From: Thermomonas sp.
GTDB lineage: Bacteria; Pseudomonadota; Gammaproteobacteria; Xanthomonadales; Xanthomonadaceae
DNA length: 64,000 bases
NCBI RefSeq assembly: GCF_029945965.1
Contig: NZ_JAQSDO010000006.1
Span: forward strand, 62,001-126,000
Direction of reading: 5' to 3'
The translations under genes were made by a program, and so were the position numbers. Below are positions 16,738-25,874 of this stretch, in pieces; the first letter of the stretch is position 1; the number at the start of each line of letters is the position of its first letter. Under the pieces are notes generated by a model. The model saw only the letters and a program-made list of their open reading frames with translations. It did no database searches and was not told the origin of the DNA.

Positions 16738-17499
16738 ATGAGCGCGGGCAATGGCAAGGGTCGCCGACGCTGGCGTGCATGGTTGTGGAAGCTGCCATTG
16801 CTGCTGGTGCTGTTCAGCCTGGCGCAGGTACTTGCGCTGCGCTTCATCGACCCGCCGTTCTCGATGTTCATGCTGGCGCGCCAGCTGGATGCGGTGTTCG
16901 AAGGCGACTTCAAATTCCGCATCACATATGACTGGCGCGACATGTCGAAGATGTCGCAGAACCTGCCGCTGGCGGTGGTGGCCTCGGAAGACCAGAACTT
17001 CGCCCAGCACCACGGCTTCGATTTCGATGCGATCGAGAAAGCCCAGGCGCACAACGAACGCATGACCGAGCGCGCAGAGAAACGCGGCAAGCCGGTGCGT
17101 CGCTTGCGCGGCGCCAGCACGATCAGTCAGCAGACTGCCAAGAACCTGTTCCTGTGGGGCGGCGGCGGCTGGACGCGGATGCTGCGCAAGGGCGTGGAAG
17201 TCTGGTACACGGCATTGATCGAGTTGTTGTGGCCGAAGCAGCGCATCCTGGAGGTCTACGTCAACATCGCCGAGTTCGGCGACGGCGTGTACGGCGCGCA
17301 GGCGGCCTCGCGCAACTTCTTCCGCAAGGACGCCTCGCGACTTACATCTGCCGAGGCCGCGCGGCTGGCAGCAGTCCTGCCCAGTCCGAAGCGTTACAAC
17401 GCGGCCAGTCCGGGGCCTTTTGTGCAGCAGCGTGCGAACGTGATCCAGCGGCAGATGCGCCAGATCGGTGGGCCTGCCTACCTGCACACGCTGGATTGA
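16738..17499 (+). CDS. mtgA: monofunctional biosynthetic peptidoglycan transglycosylase
   Basis: Polymerises lipid II into glycan strands at the inner membrane without a transpeptidase domain. The 253-residue length is normal. One N-terminal membrane anchor lies at about residues 16-35. The GT51 motifs follow: ASEDQNF with catalytic Glu84, then [15 protein letters not shown] and the [19 protein letters not shown] block. GGGAG about 10 bases before the ATG at 16738 supports this start over the longer open frame. Confidence 0.96.
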   Translation: MSAGNGKGRRRWRAWLWKLPLLLVLFSLAQVLALRFIDPPFSMFMLARQLDAVFEGDFKFRITYDWRDMSKMSQNLPLAVVASEDQNFAQHHGFDFDAIEKAQAHNERMTERAEKRGKPVRRLRGASTISQQTAKNLFLWGGGGWTRMLRKGVEVWYTALIELLWPKQRILEVYVNIAEFGDGVYGAQAASRNFFRKDASRLTSAEAARLAAVLPSPKRYNAASPGPFVQQRANVIQRQMRQIGGPAYLHTLD

Positions 17500-17556
17500 C
17501 CATCCGTGTCTGAGCAAGCCTGAGCAGCGCTGTCGCAGCTGGCATACCATCGACCG

Positions 17557-18597
17557 ATGAACGAGATCCCGACCAGCGACCGTTGCCTCACCATGGTGAT
17601 CGCCGCCTACAACGAGGCCGAGGTATTGCCGGCGCTGCAGCCACGGATCACCGCCGCGCTGGATGCGGCCGAACGCGACGGGCTGGAGGCCAGGCTGCTG
17701 TATGTCGATGACGGCAGCCAGGACGCGACGTGGTCGGTGATGAACGACCTGGCATCGCGCGATCCGCGCATCGCCCTGCTGCGGTTATCGCGCAATTTCG
17801 GCAAGGAAATCGCGCTGACCGCCGGGTTGGATCGGGTCGAGCGCGGCGCTGCCATGATCCTGGATGCCGATGGCCAGGATCCACCGGAATTGCTGCCGCA
17901 GTTCATCGCAAAATGGCGGGAAGGTTTCGACGACGTGCATGGCACCCGCATCGCACGTGATGGCGAAGGCGTGTTCAAGCGCGCGACCGCGCATGGCTTT
18001 TACCGGCTGATCGGGCGGCTGTCGAAGACGCCAATCCCACGCGACACCGGCGATTTCCGCCTACTGTCGCCGCGCACCTTGGCGGCCTTGCGGCAGTTGC
18101 GCGAACGCCATCGTTTCATGAAGGGCCTGTTCGGCTGGATCGGCTTCAACCAGGTTTCGATTCCTTACCAGCGTGCGCCGCGGATCGCCGGCAGCAGCAA
18201 ATTCAGCGCATGGAAACTGTGGAATTTCGCGCTCGAGGGCATCACCAGTTTCAGTACCGCGCCGCTGCGGGTGGCGACGTACGTTGGCATCGCCAGCGCC
18301 ATGGTCGCGTTCGCCTATGGCAGCTGGATCATCCTCAAGGCCATCCTGTGGGGCGATCCGGTGGCGGGCTGGCCCACGATGATGGCGGTGATCCTGTTCC
18401 TGGGTGGCGTGCAACTGGTCGCGCTGGGCCTGATCGGCGAATACCTGGGCCGCCTGTACGAGGAGTCCAAGCAACGGCCGTTGTACCTGGTGGACTGCTG
18501 GCAGCCTGCCGGCGGGGTAGACTCGAACCCGTCCTCCATCCTGCAAGGAGCGGGCCATGCGTACGGTGCGTCAACTGCTGGAAACGAAATCGCCTGA
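17557..18597 (+). CDS. GtrB-type family 2 glycosyltransferase
   Basis: A 346-residue membrane-bound glycosyltransferase. The N-terminal GT-A domain has VIAAYNEAE, the nucleotide-binding DDGS at 51-54 and DADGQDPPE. Two membrane helices follow near the C terminus (about 240-300), ending in LIGEYLGRLYEESKQRP. This architecture is that of enzymes loading a sugar onto undecaprenyl or dolichyl phosphate (GtrB, ArnC, DPM1 type). Sugar and target are unknown. The last 41 bases overlap the following CBS gene, so its final about 14 residues are probably non-essential tail. Confidence 0.9.
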   Translation: MNEIPTSDRCLTMVIAAYNEAEVLPALQPRITAALDAAERDGLEARLLYVDDGSQDATWSVMNDLASRDPRIALLRLSRNFGKEIALTAGLDRVERGAAMILDADGQDPPELLPQFIAKWREGFDDVHGTRIARDGEGVFKRATAHGFYRLIGRLSKTPIPRDTGDFRLLSPRTLAALRQLRERHRFMKGLFGWIGFNQVSIPYQRAPRIAGSSKFSAWKLWNFALEGITSFSTAPLRVATYVGIASAMVAFAYGSWIILKAILWGDPVAGWPTMMAVILFLGGVQLVALGLIGEYLGRLYEESKQRPLYLVDCWQPAGGVDSNPSSILQGAGHAYGASTAGNEIA

Positions 18598-18985
18598 GGT
18601 GTATTCGATTTCGCCGGAAGCCCCGGTGATCGATGCGATCAGGATGATGGCGGAGCGCCGCGTTGGCGCATTGCTGGTGATGGATGGCCCGCGTCTGGCC
18701 GGAATCCTGTCCGAGCGCGATTACGCACGCAAGATCGTCTTGCAGGGGCGATCTTCGAAGGACACCCCGGTGCGCGACATCATGAGCGCGGAGGTGGTCA
18801 GCGTCAGTCCGCAGCACAACACCGACCAGTGCATGCAACTGGTGACCGACAGCCGCATCCGTCATTTGCCCGTAGTCGAGGATGGGCAGGTGATCGGCGT
18901 CATCTCGATCGGCGACCTGGTCAAGGCGGTGATCGAGGAGCAGCGCCAGGAGCTCGACCACCTGCAGCGCTACATCGCCTCCTGA
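18557..18985 (+). CDS. two-CBS-domain protein
   Basis: A 142-residue protein consisting almost only of a CBS pair (about residues 7-60 and 72-128), a module that binds adenosyl nucleotides. No effector domain is attached. AAGGAG 7 bases before the ATG is a strong ribosome binding site, placed within the end of the upstream glycosyltransferase gene. Such stand-alone pairs probably act as energy sensors for a partner protein; the partner here is unknown. Confidence 0.9.
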   Translation: MRTVRQLLETKSPEVYSISPEAPVIDAIRMMAERRVGALLVMDGPRLAGILSERDYARKIVLQGRSSKDTPVRDIMSAEVVSVSPQHNTDQCMQLVTDSRIRHLPVVEDGQVIGVISIGDLVKAVIEEQRQELDHLQRYIAS

Positions 18986-19002
18986 TCGCATTCCGTGCGG
19001 CT

Positions 19003-20964
19003 TCAGCCGCCTTGCGGCGTGCAATATTTTGCGTCCTTGCCGTGGCCGAGTTCGGTGGTGGCGGCCAGTCCCGCAATCGGGGCGGCAATGTTGGCGAGCA
19101 CCGCGGCGGCGGCTGCGCGCAAGCCCATGCGCACGTAGTCGGGATGCACGCTGGGGTGTTTGAAGGTGCCGCGCACGTAGAACGGCGAGCGTAGCGACAG
19201 CGGGCTGAACTTCTTGTTGGTCGCCTTGAAGGTCAGGTCCAGGCGTTCGTCGCCAAGATCAATCATCCCCTCGCCGTTGAGCCGTAATTCGGTGGTATCG
19301 AACACCAGCGCACGCGGAGTCATCACGCCGTTCTTGACCGCAAAGTCGCCATAGGCACAGCGGATCGGGATCTGCCGGTCGTGGGTCAACTTGATCTTGA
19401 GGATGCCGGTCAGGTCCATCGATGCAAATTCCATCAACAGCTTGCTGACCTGTCCGCTGCCCATGCCGGCCTCAGCATCGCCATTGGCATTGCCCGCCAT
19501 GGTCGCGATCGAGTTGCCCAGGGTAGTCACCGCCACATCCGCCCGCACTTTGCCGATCGCGGTCTTGCCGAGCTCGGCCTTGGGCATCAACTTGCCGAGC
19601 GTCATGCTGCGCGCGGTGATGGTGGCACGGGTGCGAATGATGGGTTCGCGTGCGTCCATACGGATGATGGCGCGGAGGTCGCCGTCGGCCACGCCGAAAT
19701 TGAGAGGGTCCAGCCGCAGCACGCCATCGTCTATGCGCAGGCGTGCATCCATGTCGTCAATGGGCAATGTGATGGTATCGATCCTGCGCGCCTTCAGGCG
19801 CACGTCGGCATCCATCGCACGCAACTTGTCGAGCTTGTAGGGCTCTGACGGCAACAGGCGGGTGCTTGCAGCCCCATTCGCGGTCGGTGCAGCAACGGCT
19901 GGATGGTTGGTCTCGCTGCCGCGGGCCTGCGGCGCCTTGCCGATGAAGCCGCCGAGGTCTCCGAAGTTCATACGCTGCGACACGAAAGCACCCTTGAAGA
20001 AGGGGCGTGCGCCGCCAATGGTAACGGCTGCGTCGCCGCGCAGGTCGCTATGGCCGACCTTGCCGCTAAACCCGAGATAGCGCCATGTGCTGCGCTTGGC
20101 GTCCTGGAAGTCGCGGGTGAGTCGACCATCGAGCGCATATGGTGGCGTGTCCGGCGTCGCCACGCCGATCAGGGGATAGAGGTCACCGAGGTTGTCTCCG
20201 GCCAAGGCAAGTTGCAGGTCAAAATCGCGGAAGCGCAGCGGATCGAGCAGGGTTCCGCGGGCATGCGCCCGAGTGGGACCGGCAATCGCCTTGATGTCGA
20301 TTCGATAAGGACGCGCGCTATCGCGCAGTTCGAGTGGCGATTCCGCGGTCCCGCGCAGGTTGAAGGCATTGCCATTCCAGCGGCCGCCGCTATTCACGGA
20401 AATCGGAGGTTCTGCATCGTTGGCGCGCGGCTGCAGGCTGTCGACATTAATCCTGAGGTCGGTCTTGTGCGCCGGTTCGAAATAGGTGAGCAGGCCTTCC
20501 TTGATATGGACGTTGCGGAACTCGGGCAAATTGCTGTTGCTTTGCGGGAACACCCAATTGGCGACGCCGTCGGGATTGCGCTGCAGGTGCAGGACGGGTT
20601 TGTCGAGTGCGATGCGCGGGATCTGCAGTTTGCCGCGCAATAGCGGCCAGAACCGCAGGTCGAATTCCAGCCGGTCGGTTCTCGCCATCTCCGGCTCTCG
20701 CGCCGAGGCGGTGTTGCCAAAACGCAAGCCATATGCGGTGATGGTGAGGGTCCGACCCAGGTCGACATCAAGATTGCCATCGATATGAAACTCACGGCCG
20801 GTTTGTGCAGTCACCCGGCGTTCGAACGGGTGCTTGAACCAATTCCAATCCCACAGCAGCAACAGCACGAAAATGCCAATTGCAAGAAGGATTGCCACGC
20901 TCGACCAAGGATGTCGCGACAACCAGCTGCGCTCGGATTTCAGGTTGGAGTTAGCTGTCGTCAT
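19003..20964 (-). CDS. AsmA family protein
   Basis: A 653-residue envelope protein with a short cytoplasmic N terminus and one membrane anchor (about residues 22-42). A long periplasmic region follows, with an AsmA-type N-terminal block (VTAQTGREFHIDGNLDVDLG) and a C-terminal block with GEGMIDLGDERLDLTFKA. AsmA-like proteins belong to the bridge-like lipid transfer fold and are linked to phospholipid transport and outer-membrane integrity. The ATG at 20964 begins the cytoplasmic segment. It stands alone between convergent and tandem neighbours. Confidence 0.88.
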   Translation of the reverse strand: MTTANSNLKSERSWLSRHPWSSVAILLAIGIFVLLLLWDWNWFKHPFERRVTAQTGREFHIDGNLDVDLGRTLTITAYGLRFGNTASAREPEMARTDRLEFDLRFWPLLRGKLQIPRIALDKPVLHLQRNPDGVANWVFPQSNSNLPEFRNVHIKEGLLTYFEPAHKTDLRINVDSLQPRANDAEPPISVNSGGRWNGNAFNLRGTAESPLELRDSARPYRIDIKAIAGPTRAHARGTLLDPLRFRDFDLQLALAGDNLGDLYPLIGVATPDTPPYALDGRLTRDFQDAKRSTWRYLGFSGKVGHSDLRGDAAVTIGGARPFFKGAFVSQRMNFGDLGGFIGKAPQARGSETNHPAVAAPTANGAASTRLLPSEPYKLDKLRAMDADVRLKARRIDTITLPIDDMDARLRIDDGVLRLDPLNFGVADGDLRAIIRMDAREPIIRTRATITARSMTLGKLMPKAELGKTAIGKVRADVAVTTLGNSIATMAGNANGDAEAGMGSGQVSKLLMEFASMDLTGILKIKLTHDRQIPIRCAYGDFAVKNGVMTPRALVFDTTELRLNGEGMIDLGDERLDLTFKATNKKFSPLSLRSPFYVRGTFKHPSVHPDYVRMGLRAAAAAVLANIAAPIAGLAATTELGHGKDAKYCTPQGG

Positions 20965-21018
20965 CCATCGACTGTCGTCACCCGGGAGTCAAGCGAGGGT
21001 GAATGTGCTGCGTGCCGC

Positions 21019-21663
21019 TCAGACCGGCGTGCGGATCTGTGCGAAGACGGCGATGTAGTGGCAGACGCTGCCACCCAGCACGAACAGGTGCCAGACCGCG
21101 TGTGAGTAACGCATCGACGGACGGTGGTAGAAAAACGTGCCGAACGTGTAGAACACGCCGCCGGCGATGAGCCAACCCAACGTCCACGCATCCAGGGCCG
21201 CGAACAGCGGCTTCGCCGCGACCAGGATCAGCCAGCCCATTGCCAGGTAAATCAGCGTCGAGAGCTTCTTGAAGCGCCCGGTGTAGAAGAGCTTGAATAC
21301 CACGCCTGCCAGCGCCAGCGTCCAGATCATGGCGAACAGCCACCAGCCGACCGGACCACGCAGTCCGATCAGGGTGAACGGCGTATAGGTGCCGGCGATC
21401 AGCACATAGATCGCGCAGTGGTCGAACACCTTCAGCCGGCCCTTGGCGACCGGATGCTGGATCGCGTGGTACAGGGTCGAGGCGAGGTAGAGCAGCAGCA
21501 GCGCGATGCCGAACACGATCGATGCGCCGAGTTGCCAGGCATCACCATGCAGAGCGGCAAGCGTGATCAGCACGGCACCACCGGCCAGCGCGGCGGTCGC
21601 GCCAAGGCCATGGGTCAGTGCGTTGGCCAGCTCCTCACGCAGGTCATGCATTGTCTCGGCCAT
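21019..21663 (-). CDS. hemolysin III / TrhA family membrane protein
   Basis: A 214-residue protein with seven hydrophobic segments, the layout of the hemolysin III (YqfA/TrhA, PAQR-related) family. Diagnostic residues are STLYH in the second segment, the DHCAIYVLIAGTYTPF block, and HAVWHLFVLGGSVCHY near the end, which contribute the metal-binding His residues. In bacteria the family is linked to membrane energetics and fatty acid control; direct haemolysis is doubtful. Confidence 0.92.
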   Translation of the reverse strand: MAETMHDLREELANALTHGLGATAALAGGAVLITLAALHGDAWQLGASIVFGIALLLLYLASTLYHAIQHPVAKGRLKVFDHCAIYVLIAGTYTPFTLIGLRGPVGWWLFAMIWTLALAGVVFKLFYTGRFKKLSTLIYLAMGWLILVAAKPLFAALDAWTLGWLIAGGVFYTFGTFFYHRPSMRYSHAVWHLFVLGGSVCHYIAVFAQIRTPV

Positions 21664-21763
21664 CAGGTTTCACCATGCGGGCGACAGGCCCGTCAGCGAT
21701 CTACAGTGGCGACTTGCACCCGAGACCGCAATCTATTCGTCGCGCTGCCGATGCCGGGCGCGG

Positions 21764-22834
21764 TCATTGCGCTCCGGTTTCGACACCCTTGAGGAAGTGG
21801 GTCAGGCCGTCCATGTAAGTCTGCTGGTCATCATAGAACGCCATGTGGCTGCCATTGGGCGCGAACAAGTATTGGCCGTGTGGAAGCAACTTCGACATCT
21901 TTTCCATGTACTTCGGGTCCATGGTGTCGTGGGCAGCGCCGATGACCAGCGTCGGCACGGTGATGTCCTTCAGGTCATTGGTGCGATCCCAGTCAACCAG
22001 AATGCCGCTGGCCCCCATCTCGCTGGGTCCCTGCATCGGCACATAGACCTTCTTGTTGAGCTTGGCGAATGCGCGCACGACCGGGTCTGGCCATGAAGCC
22101 GCGGGCATGCGCAGGGCATGTGCCTCGTAGAAAGGCAGCAGCAATTCTTCGTAACGCGGATCGTCGTACTTTTTTGCGGCTTCCAGCGCCAGGATTTCCT
22201 TCAAGGCCTTCTGGTCCATCTGCGGCATCAGCACCTCGTGCGCGTATTTGTTGTACGCGGGGATGCTGGACATCATGTTGGAGATCACCAGGCACTTCAG
22301 ATGCTGCTGGTACTTGAGTGCATATTCGATGGCGAGGATGCCGCCCCAGGAGTGGCCGAGCAGGCAGAAGTTGTCCTTGTCCAGGTGCAGCGCCTGACGT
22401 ACCTGTTCGACCTCGTCGACATAGTGGTCGATGCTCAGGTACGGCGTCATGTCATCGGGCTGGTCGCTGTAGGCGGAACCAAGCTGGTCGTAGTAGTAGT
22501 ACTCGATGCCGGCAGCCGGGAAGAAGCTGTCGAAGGCTTCGAAATATTCGTGGGTCCCTCCGGGGCCGCCATGCAGCAGCAGGACCTTCAGCTTCGGGTT
22601 GTTGCCGACGCGCTTGGTCCAGACCTTGAAGTCGCCAGACGGCGTGTGGATCGGGACCATCTTGACGCCGCCAGTCAGCACATCGTCGCGGCCGCTGTTG
22701 TCGTAATAAGCGTCGGTGATCGCAGTTGCCGCAGTAGTCTGCGTCGGTGCGGTCGATGCGGGCGTTGCAGTACGATCACAACCCGCCAGCACGACCAGAC
22801 TAGCCAACAAGAGACCTGGAAGCAGATTGCGCAT
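21764..22834 (-). CDS. lipoprotein proline iminopeptidase-like hydrolase (S33)
   Basis: A 356-residue alpha/beta hydrolase of peptidase family S33, which removes N-terminal proline from peptides. The oxyanion-hole HGGPGG motif is at about 89-94 and the nucleophile Ser162 lies in GHSWGG. A His in NGSHMAFY completes the triad. The N terminus is a lipoprotein signal with the lipobox LAGC (Cys19), so the mature enzyme is lipid-anchored in the envelope rather than cytosolic. GGGAG lies just upstream of the ATG at 22834; a longer frame adds seven residues. Confidence 0.9.
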   Translation of the reverse strand: MRNLLPGLLLASLVVLAGCDRTATPASTAPTQTTAATAITDAYYDNSGRDDVLTGGVKMVPIHTPSGDFKVWTKRVGNNPKLKVLLLHGGPGGTHEYFEAFDSFFPAAGIEYYYYDQLGSAYSDQPDDMTPYLSIDHYVDEVEQVRQALHLDKDNFCLLGHSWGGILAIEYALKYQQHLKCLVISNMMSSIPAYNKYAHEVLMPQMDQKALKEILALEAAKKYDDPRYEELLLPFYEAHALRMPAASWPDPVVRAFAKLNKKVYVPMQGPSEMGASGILVDWDRTNDLKDITVPTLVIGAAHDTMDPKYMEKMSKLLPHGQYLFAPNGSHMAFYDDQQTYMDGLTHFLKGVETGAQ

Positions 22835-22922
22835 GACGCTCTCCCTTTGCGGCAATTCGCGAGGATGCCACGTCAGCCAATCTGCAACAACGCGACCGCC
22901 GGGTCAGCCCGCCAAAGCCGAG

Positions 22923-24542
22923 TCAGCCCAGATCCACCGCATGCGCATGTTCGCGGGTGGCCATGAATTCCACGGCCGGCGAGCGTTCCTGCGCCAGTTG
23001 CAGGTTGACCCGTGTTGGCGCCAGATATACAAGGTGGCCAGCGCCATCCAGCGAGAGGTTCATCGCGTTCTTCTCGCGGAAATCTTCCAGTTTCTTCGCA
23101 TCGCCGCACTTGATCCAGCGCGCGGTTGTGACCTGTACCGGCTCGAAGGATGCCTCGACGCCATACTCGTCCTTGAGCCGGTAAGCGACCACTTCGAACT
23201 GCAGTACACCGATCGCGCCCAGCACCAGGTCGTTGCTCATCAACGGCTTGAAGAATTGGGTGGCGCCTTCCTCGGACAATTGCGCCAAGCCCTTCTGCAA
23301 TTGCTTGAGCTTGAGCGGATCGCGCAGGCGCGCGCGGCGGAACAGTTCCGGCGCGAAATTCGGGATGCCGGTAAAGGCGAGCTTCTCGCCTTCAGTGAAC
23401 GTGTCGCCGATCGAGATGGTGCCGTGGTTGTGGATGCCGATGACATCGCCGGGGAAGGCACTTTCGGCGATCTCGCGATCGGACGCCATGAAGGTCAGCG
23501 CGTTGGCAAGCTTGAAGTCCTTGCCGGTGCGCGGGTGGAACGCCTTCATGCCGGCGCTGAACTTCCCGGAGCACACGCGCATGAATGCCACGCGGTCGCG
23601 ATGCATCGGATCCATGTTGGCCTGGATCTTGAACACGAAGCCGGTGAGTTTGGATTCTTCTGGTGCCACGTCGCGGGTCAGGGTTGCGCGCGGACGCGGC
23701 GACGGTGCGTTTTCGACGAAGAAATCCAGCAGCGGCTGCACGCCGAAATTGTTTACGCCCGAACCGAAGAACACCGGCGATTGCTGGCCGGCAAGATAGG
23801 CCTCGCGGTCAAACGGATGGCTTGCGCCCTGTACCAGTTCCAGTTGCTCGCGCACCTCGGCCAGCATGGGCGCGCCGATCCGTGCCTCGACCTTGGGATC
23901 ATCGAGTGACTTGAAAATCGTCGAGTCCTGGCGGGTGAAGTTGCGGCCCGGTTCGTACAGATGCACTTCACCAGTGACCAGGTGGATTACACCCTTCAGG
24001 CGATTGCCCATGCCGATCGGCCAGGTCACCGGCGCGCACTGGATGCCGAGCACGGATTCGATTTCGTCGAGCAGGTCGATCGGGTCCTTGCCCTCGCGGT
24101 CGAGCTTGTTGACGAAGGTCATGATCGGCGTGTCGCGCAGGCGGCACACCTCCATCAGCTTGATCGTGCGTTCCTCCACGCCCTTGGCGACGTCGATCAC
24201 CATCAGCGCCGAGTCGACCGCAGTCAGCACGCGATAGGTGTCCTCGCCGAAGTCGGCGTGCCCGGGGGTGTCGAGCAGGTTGATGACGCGGCCCTCGTAT
24301 GGGAACTGCATCACCGAACTGGTCACCGAGATACCGCGTTCCTTTTCCAGCGCCATCCAGTCGGAGGTCGCATGGCGCGCGGCTTTGCGGCCCTTGACCG
24401 AGCCCGCCATCTGGATCGCGCCGCCGAACAGCAGCAGCTTTTCGGTCAGCGTGGTCTTGCCGGCGTCGGGGTGGGAAATGATGGCAAAGGTGCGGCGGCG
24501 CGCGGCTTCGCTGGAAACGTCTTGGCTCAGGGTTGCGGACAT
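22923..24542 (-). CDS. prfC: peptide chain release factor 3
   Basis: A GTPase that recycles RF1/RF2 after termination. The 539-residue length is standard. The G-domain motifs are HPDAGKTT (24-31), DTPGHADF and NKLDREG, and the RF3-specific stretch [19 protein letters not shown] identifies it against EF-G. The ATG at 24542 is the family start. It is followed at some distance by the peptidase lipoprotein gene and preceded by an M23 peptidase gene on the same strand. Confidence 0.97.
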   Translation of the reverse strand: MSATLSQDVSSEAARRRTFAIISHPDAGKTTLTEKLLLFGGAIQMAGSVKGRKAARHATSDWMALEKERGISVTSSVMQFPYEGRVINLLDTPGHADFGEDTYRVLTAVDSALMVIDVAKGVEERTIKLMEVCRLRDTPIMTFVNKLDREGKDPIDLLDEIESVLGIQCAPVTWPIGMGNRLKGVIHLVTGEVHLYEPGRNFTRQDSTIFKSLDDPKVEARIGAPMLAEVREQLELVQGASHPFDREAYLAGQQSPVFFGSGVNNFGVQPLLDFFVENAPSPRPRATLTRDVAPEESKLTGFVFKIQANMDPMHRDRVAFMRVCSGKFSAGMKAFHPRTGKDFKLANALTFMASDREIAESAFPGDVIGIHNHGTISIGDTFTEGEKLAFTGIPNFAPELFRRARLRDPLKLKQLQKGLAQLSEEGATQFFKPLMSNDLVLGAIGVLQFEVVAYRLKDEYGVEASFEPVQVTTARWIKCGDAKKLEDFREKNAMNLSLDGAGHLVYLAPTRVNLQLAQERSPAVEFMATREHAHAVDLG

Positions 24543-24588
24543 GAGGGCGCCGCGCGAGTGCGCGTCATCGGATCAAGGGAAGACGCGA

Positions 24589-25536
24589 TTATAGCGGGCG
24601 CTGCCCGCTTGCCGCCGGTTCAGCGTCTTGCATCGGCATGCCGCGCATGCGGAACGGGATCGAGACCAGGTGCATGCCGCGATTGACCTGCACCGCGAAG
24701 TGCAGGTGTGGTCCGGTGGTGAAACCGGTGTTGCCGGACAGACCGATCTGCTGACCGGTCTCAATCTTTTGTCCAAGCCGAACCAGCACGCCGCCGGTCT
24801 TGAGGTGCGCATACAAGGCCATGCTGCCGTCGTCATGCAGGATGCGCACGAAGTTGGCGCGGCCGCTGTAAGTGTCCTTCTTGAGGCCGGCCTTGCTGAA
24901 GTCCGCCTCGACTTGCATGATCGTGCCGGCACGCGCGGCCATGACCGGGGTGCCGATGTCGGCGGCGAAATCGAGTGCATAACGATTTTCTTCATCGTCA
25001 TGGCTGAACTGGCCATCGAACCCCTGGTCGATCCGGCTACGTGGCTGCCGAAGTGGCGGCAGGTATTCGACATTTTGTGGACGTGCGCTGGGATTGCCGG
25101 GAACGCCGCGCAGGCTCAATTCGAACGAGCCATTGCGGCCGGGCGCATCTGCGCCCAGCCGTGCCACCAGCACGGTGCCGCCGGCGGGAACCGTGGCACG
25201 GGCCGGCAATGCGGGTTCGGCATGCACATTGCTGCTGCGGGTGAACGACAGCAGCACCTCGATCGGTCCCGTCAGTCTGTTGTCTGCCCAGGCCAGGTAG
25301 TTGCCTTCGCCGGCTTCCACCCGCAGGCGCGCAATCGCGTGTGGTTCGACAGGAACCTGGATGACCCGCACTTTCGTATCTGGCACGCCATGCGGCTGGT
25401 AGTCGCCGTAATGCACCACGCCGCGCGCATCGACCCAGCGATACACCTGCCTGGTATCAGCCGACCCGGGCAAGGCCAAGGACAGCATTGCAAGCGTGCA
25501 TGCAAGCAGGACGGGGCGGCGGTTGATTGAACCCAT
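24589..25536 (-). CDS. exported DUF4124 and M23 metallopeptidase-domain protein
   Basis: A 315-residue protein with a signal peptide (about 1-26) and a DUF4124 module (about 28-60, VYRWVDARGVVHYGDYQP). The C-terminal LytM/M23 fold carries HDDEENRYALDFA, where the metal-binding His and Asp are spaced as H-x7-9-D, and the closing HLHFAVQ. M23 enzymes cut peptidoglycan cross-bridges; divergent members instead activate amidases. The metal ligands look present, so activity is plausible. It is divergent from the methionine operon leader. Confidence 0.85.
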   Translation of the reverse strand: MGSINRRPVLLACTLAMLSLALPGSADTRQVYRWVDARGVVHYGDYQPHGVPDTKVRVIQVPVEPHAIARLRVEAGEGNYLAWADNRLTGPIEVLLSFTRSSNVHAEPALPARATVPAGGTVLVARLGADAPGRNGSFELSLRGVPGNPSARPQNVEYLPPLRQPRSRIDQGFDGQFSHDDEENRYALDFAADIGTPVMAARAGTIMQVEADFSKAGLKKDTYSGRANFVRILHDDGSMALYAHLKTGGVLVRLGQKIETGQQIGLSGNTGFTTGPHLHFAVQVNRGMHLVSIPFRMRGMPMQDAEPAASGQRPL

Positions 25537-25591
25537 TGAGCAAGTATGTCGGAAGCCTTTGGCTGCGTCCTTATGACATTGGGTTATTAAT

Positions 25592-25615
25592 ATCTCTTTA
25601 TCCGCATAAAGAGAT
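25592..25615. promoter_or_regulatory. perfect inverted repeat overlapping the -35 of the met operon
   Basis: ATCTCTTTAT and ATAAAGAGAT form a perfect 10-bp inverted repeat with a 4-base centre (CCGC). Its last base is the first T of a consensus TTGACA at 25615-25620. The position suits a repressor operator for metX. The AT-rich half-sites recall methionine-cycle regulators of the ArsR type (SahR), but no such match can be verified here. Confidence 0.6.
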
Positions 25616-25651
25616 TGACACGAAGCTGGCGCGTTGACAGACTGCGGTCAT

Positions 25652-25774
25652 CCATCGAGACCGGCTGAGGGACAGGCCCGAAGAAGCCGGGGCAACCTGA
25701 TGGAGACGACCCTCGCGGTTGTCTTCATCGCGGTGCCAAATCCTGCGGGGACCTGCGTGTCCACCGGAAGATGG
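25652..25774 (+). promoter_or_regulatory. SAM-I (S-box) riboswitch of the methionine operon
   Basis: A SAM-sensing mRNA leader. P1 is formed by CCATC (25652-25656) and GATGG (25770-25774). Inside, the conserved S-box core is readable: TGAGGGACAGGCCC with the kink-turn, GAAGCCGGGGCAACC, then GGTGCCAAATCCTGCGG. These match the RF00162 consensus at almost all invariant positions. It lies 100 bases before metX. No U-rich terminator follows; instead a hairpin at 25828-25872 masks the ribosome binding site, so translational control is likely. Confidence 0.92.
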
Positions 25775-25827
25775 TTGCGCTGTCGTGCATGCCGCGACTC
25801 CCGCATCCGCCGACTTCGTCGGCCTTC

Positions 25828-25872
25828 CGGTTCCCCCGCGAGACCCGATGGTTCCATCCATCCGGGGAATCG
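25828..25872 (+). promoter_or_regulatory. predicted Shine-Dalgarno-sequestering hairpin before metX
   Basis: CGGTTCCCC (25828-25836) can pair with GGGGAATCG (25864-25872) over nine base pairs including one G-U. This hides the GGGGA that lies six bases before the metX ATG. A smaller hairpin, GCCGAC-TTC-GTCGGC (25809-25823), precedes it. No poly-U follows either. This is the expected expression platform for a translationally acting riboswitch, inferred by base pairing only. Confidence 0.5.
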
Positions 25873-25874
25873 CC

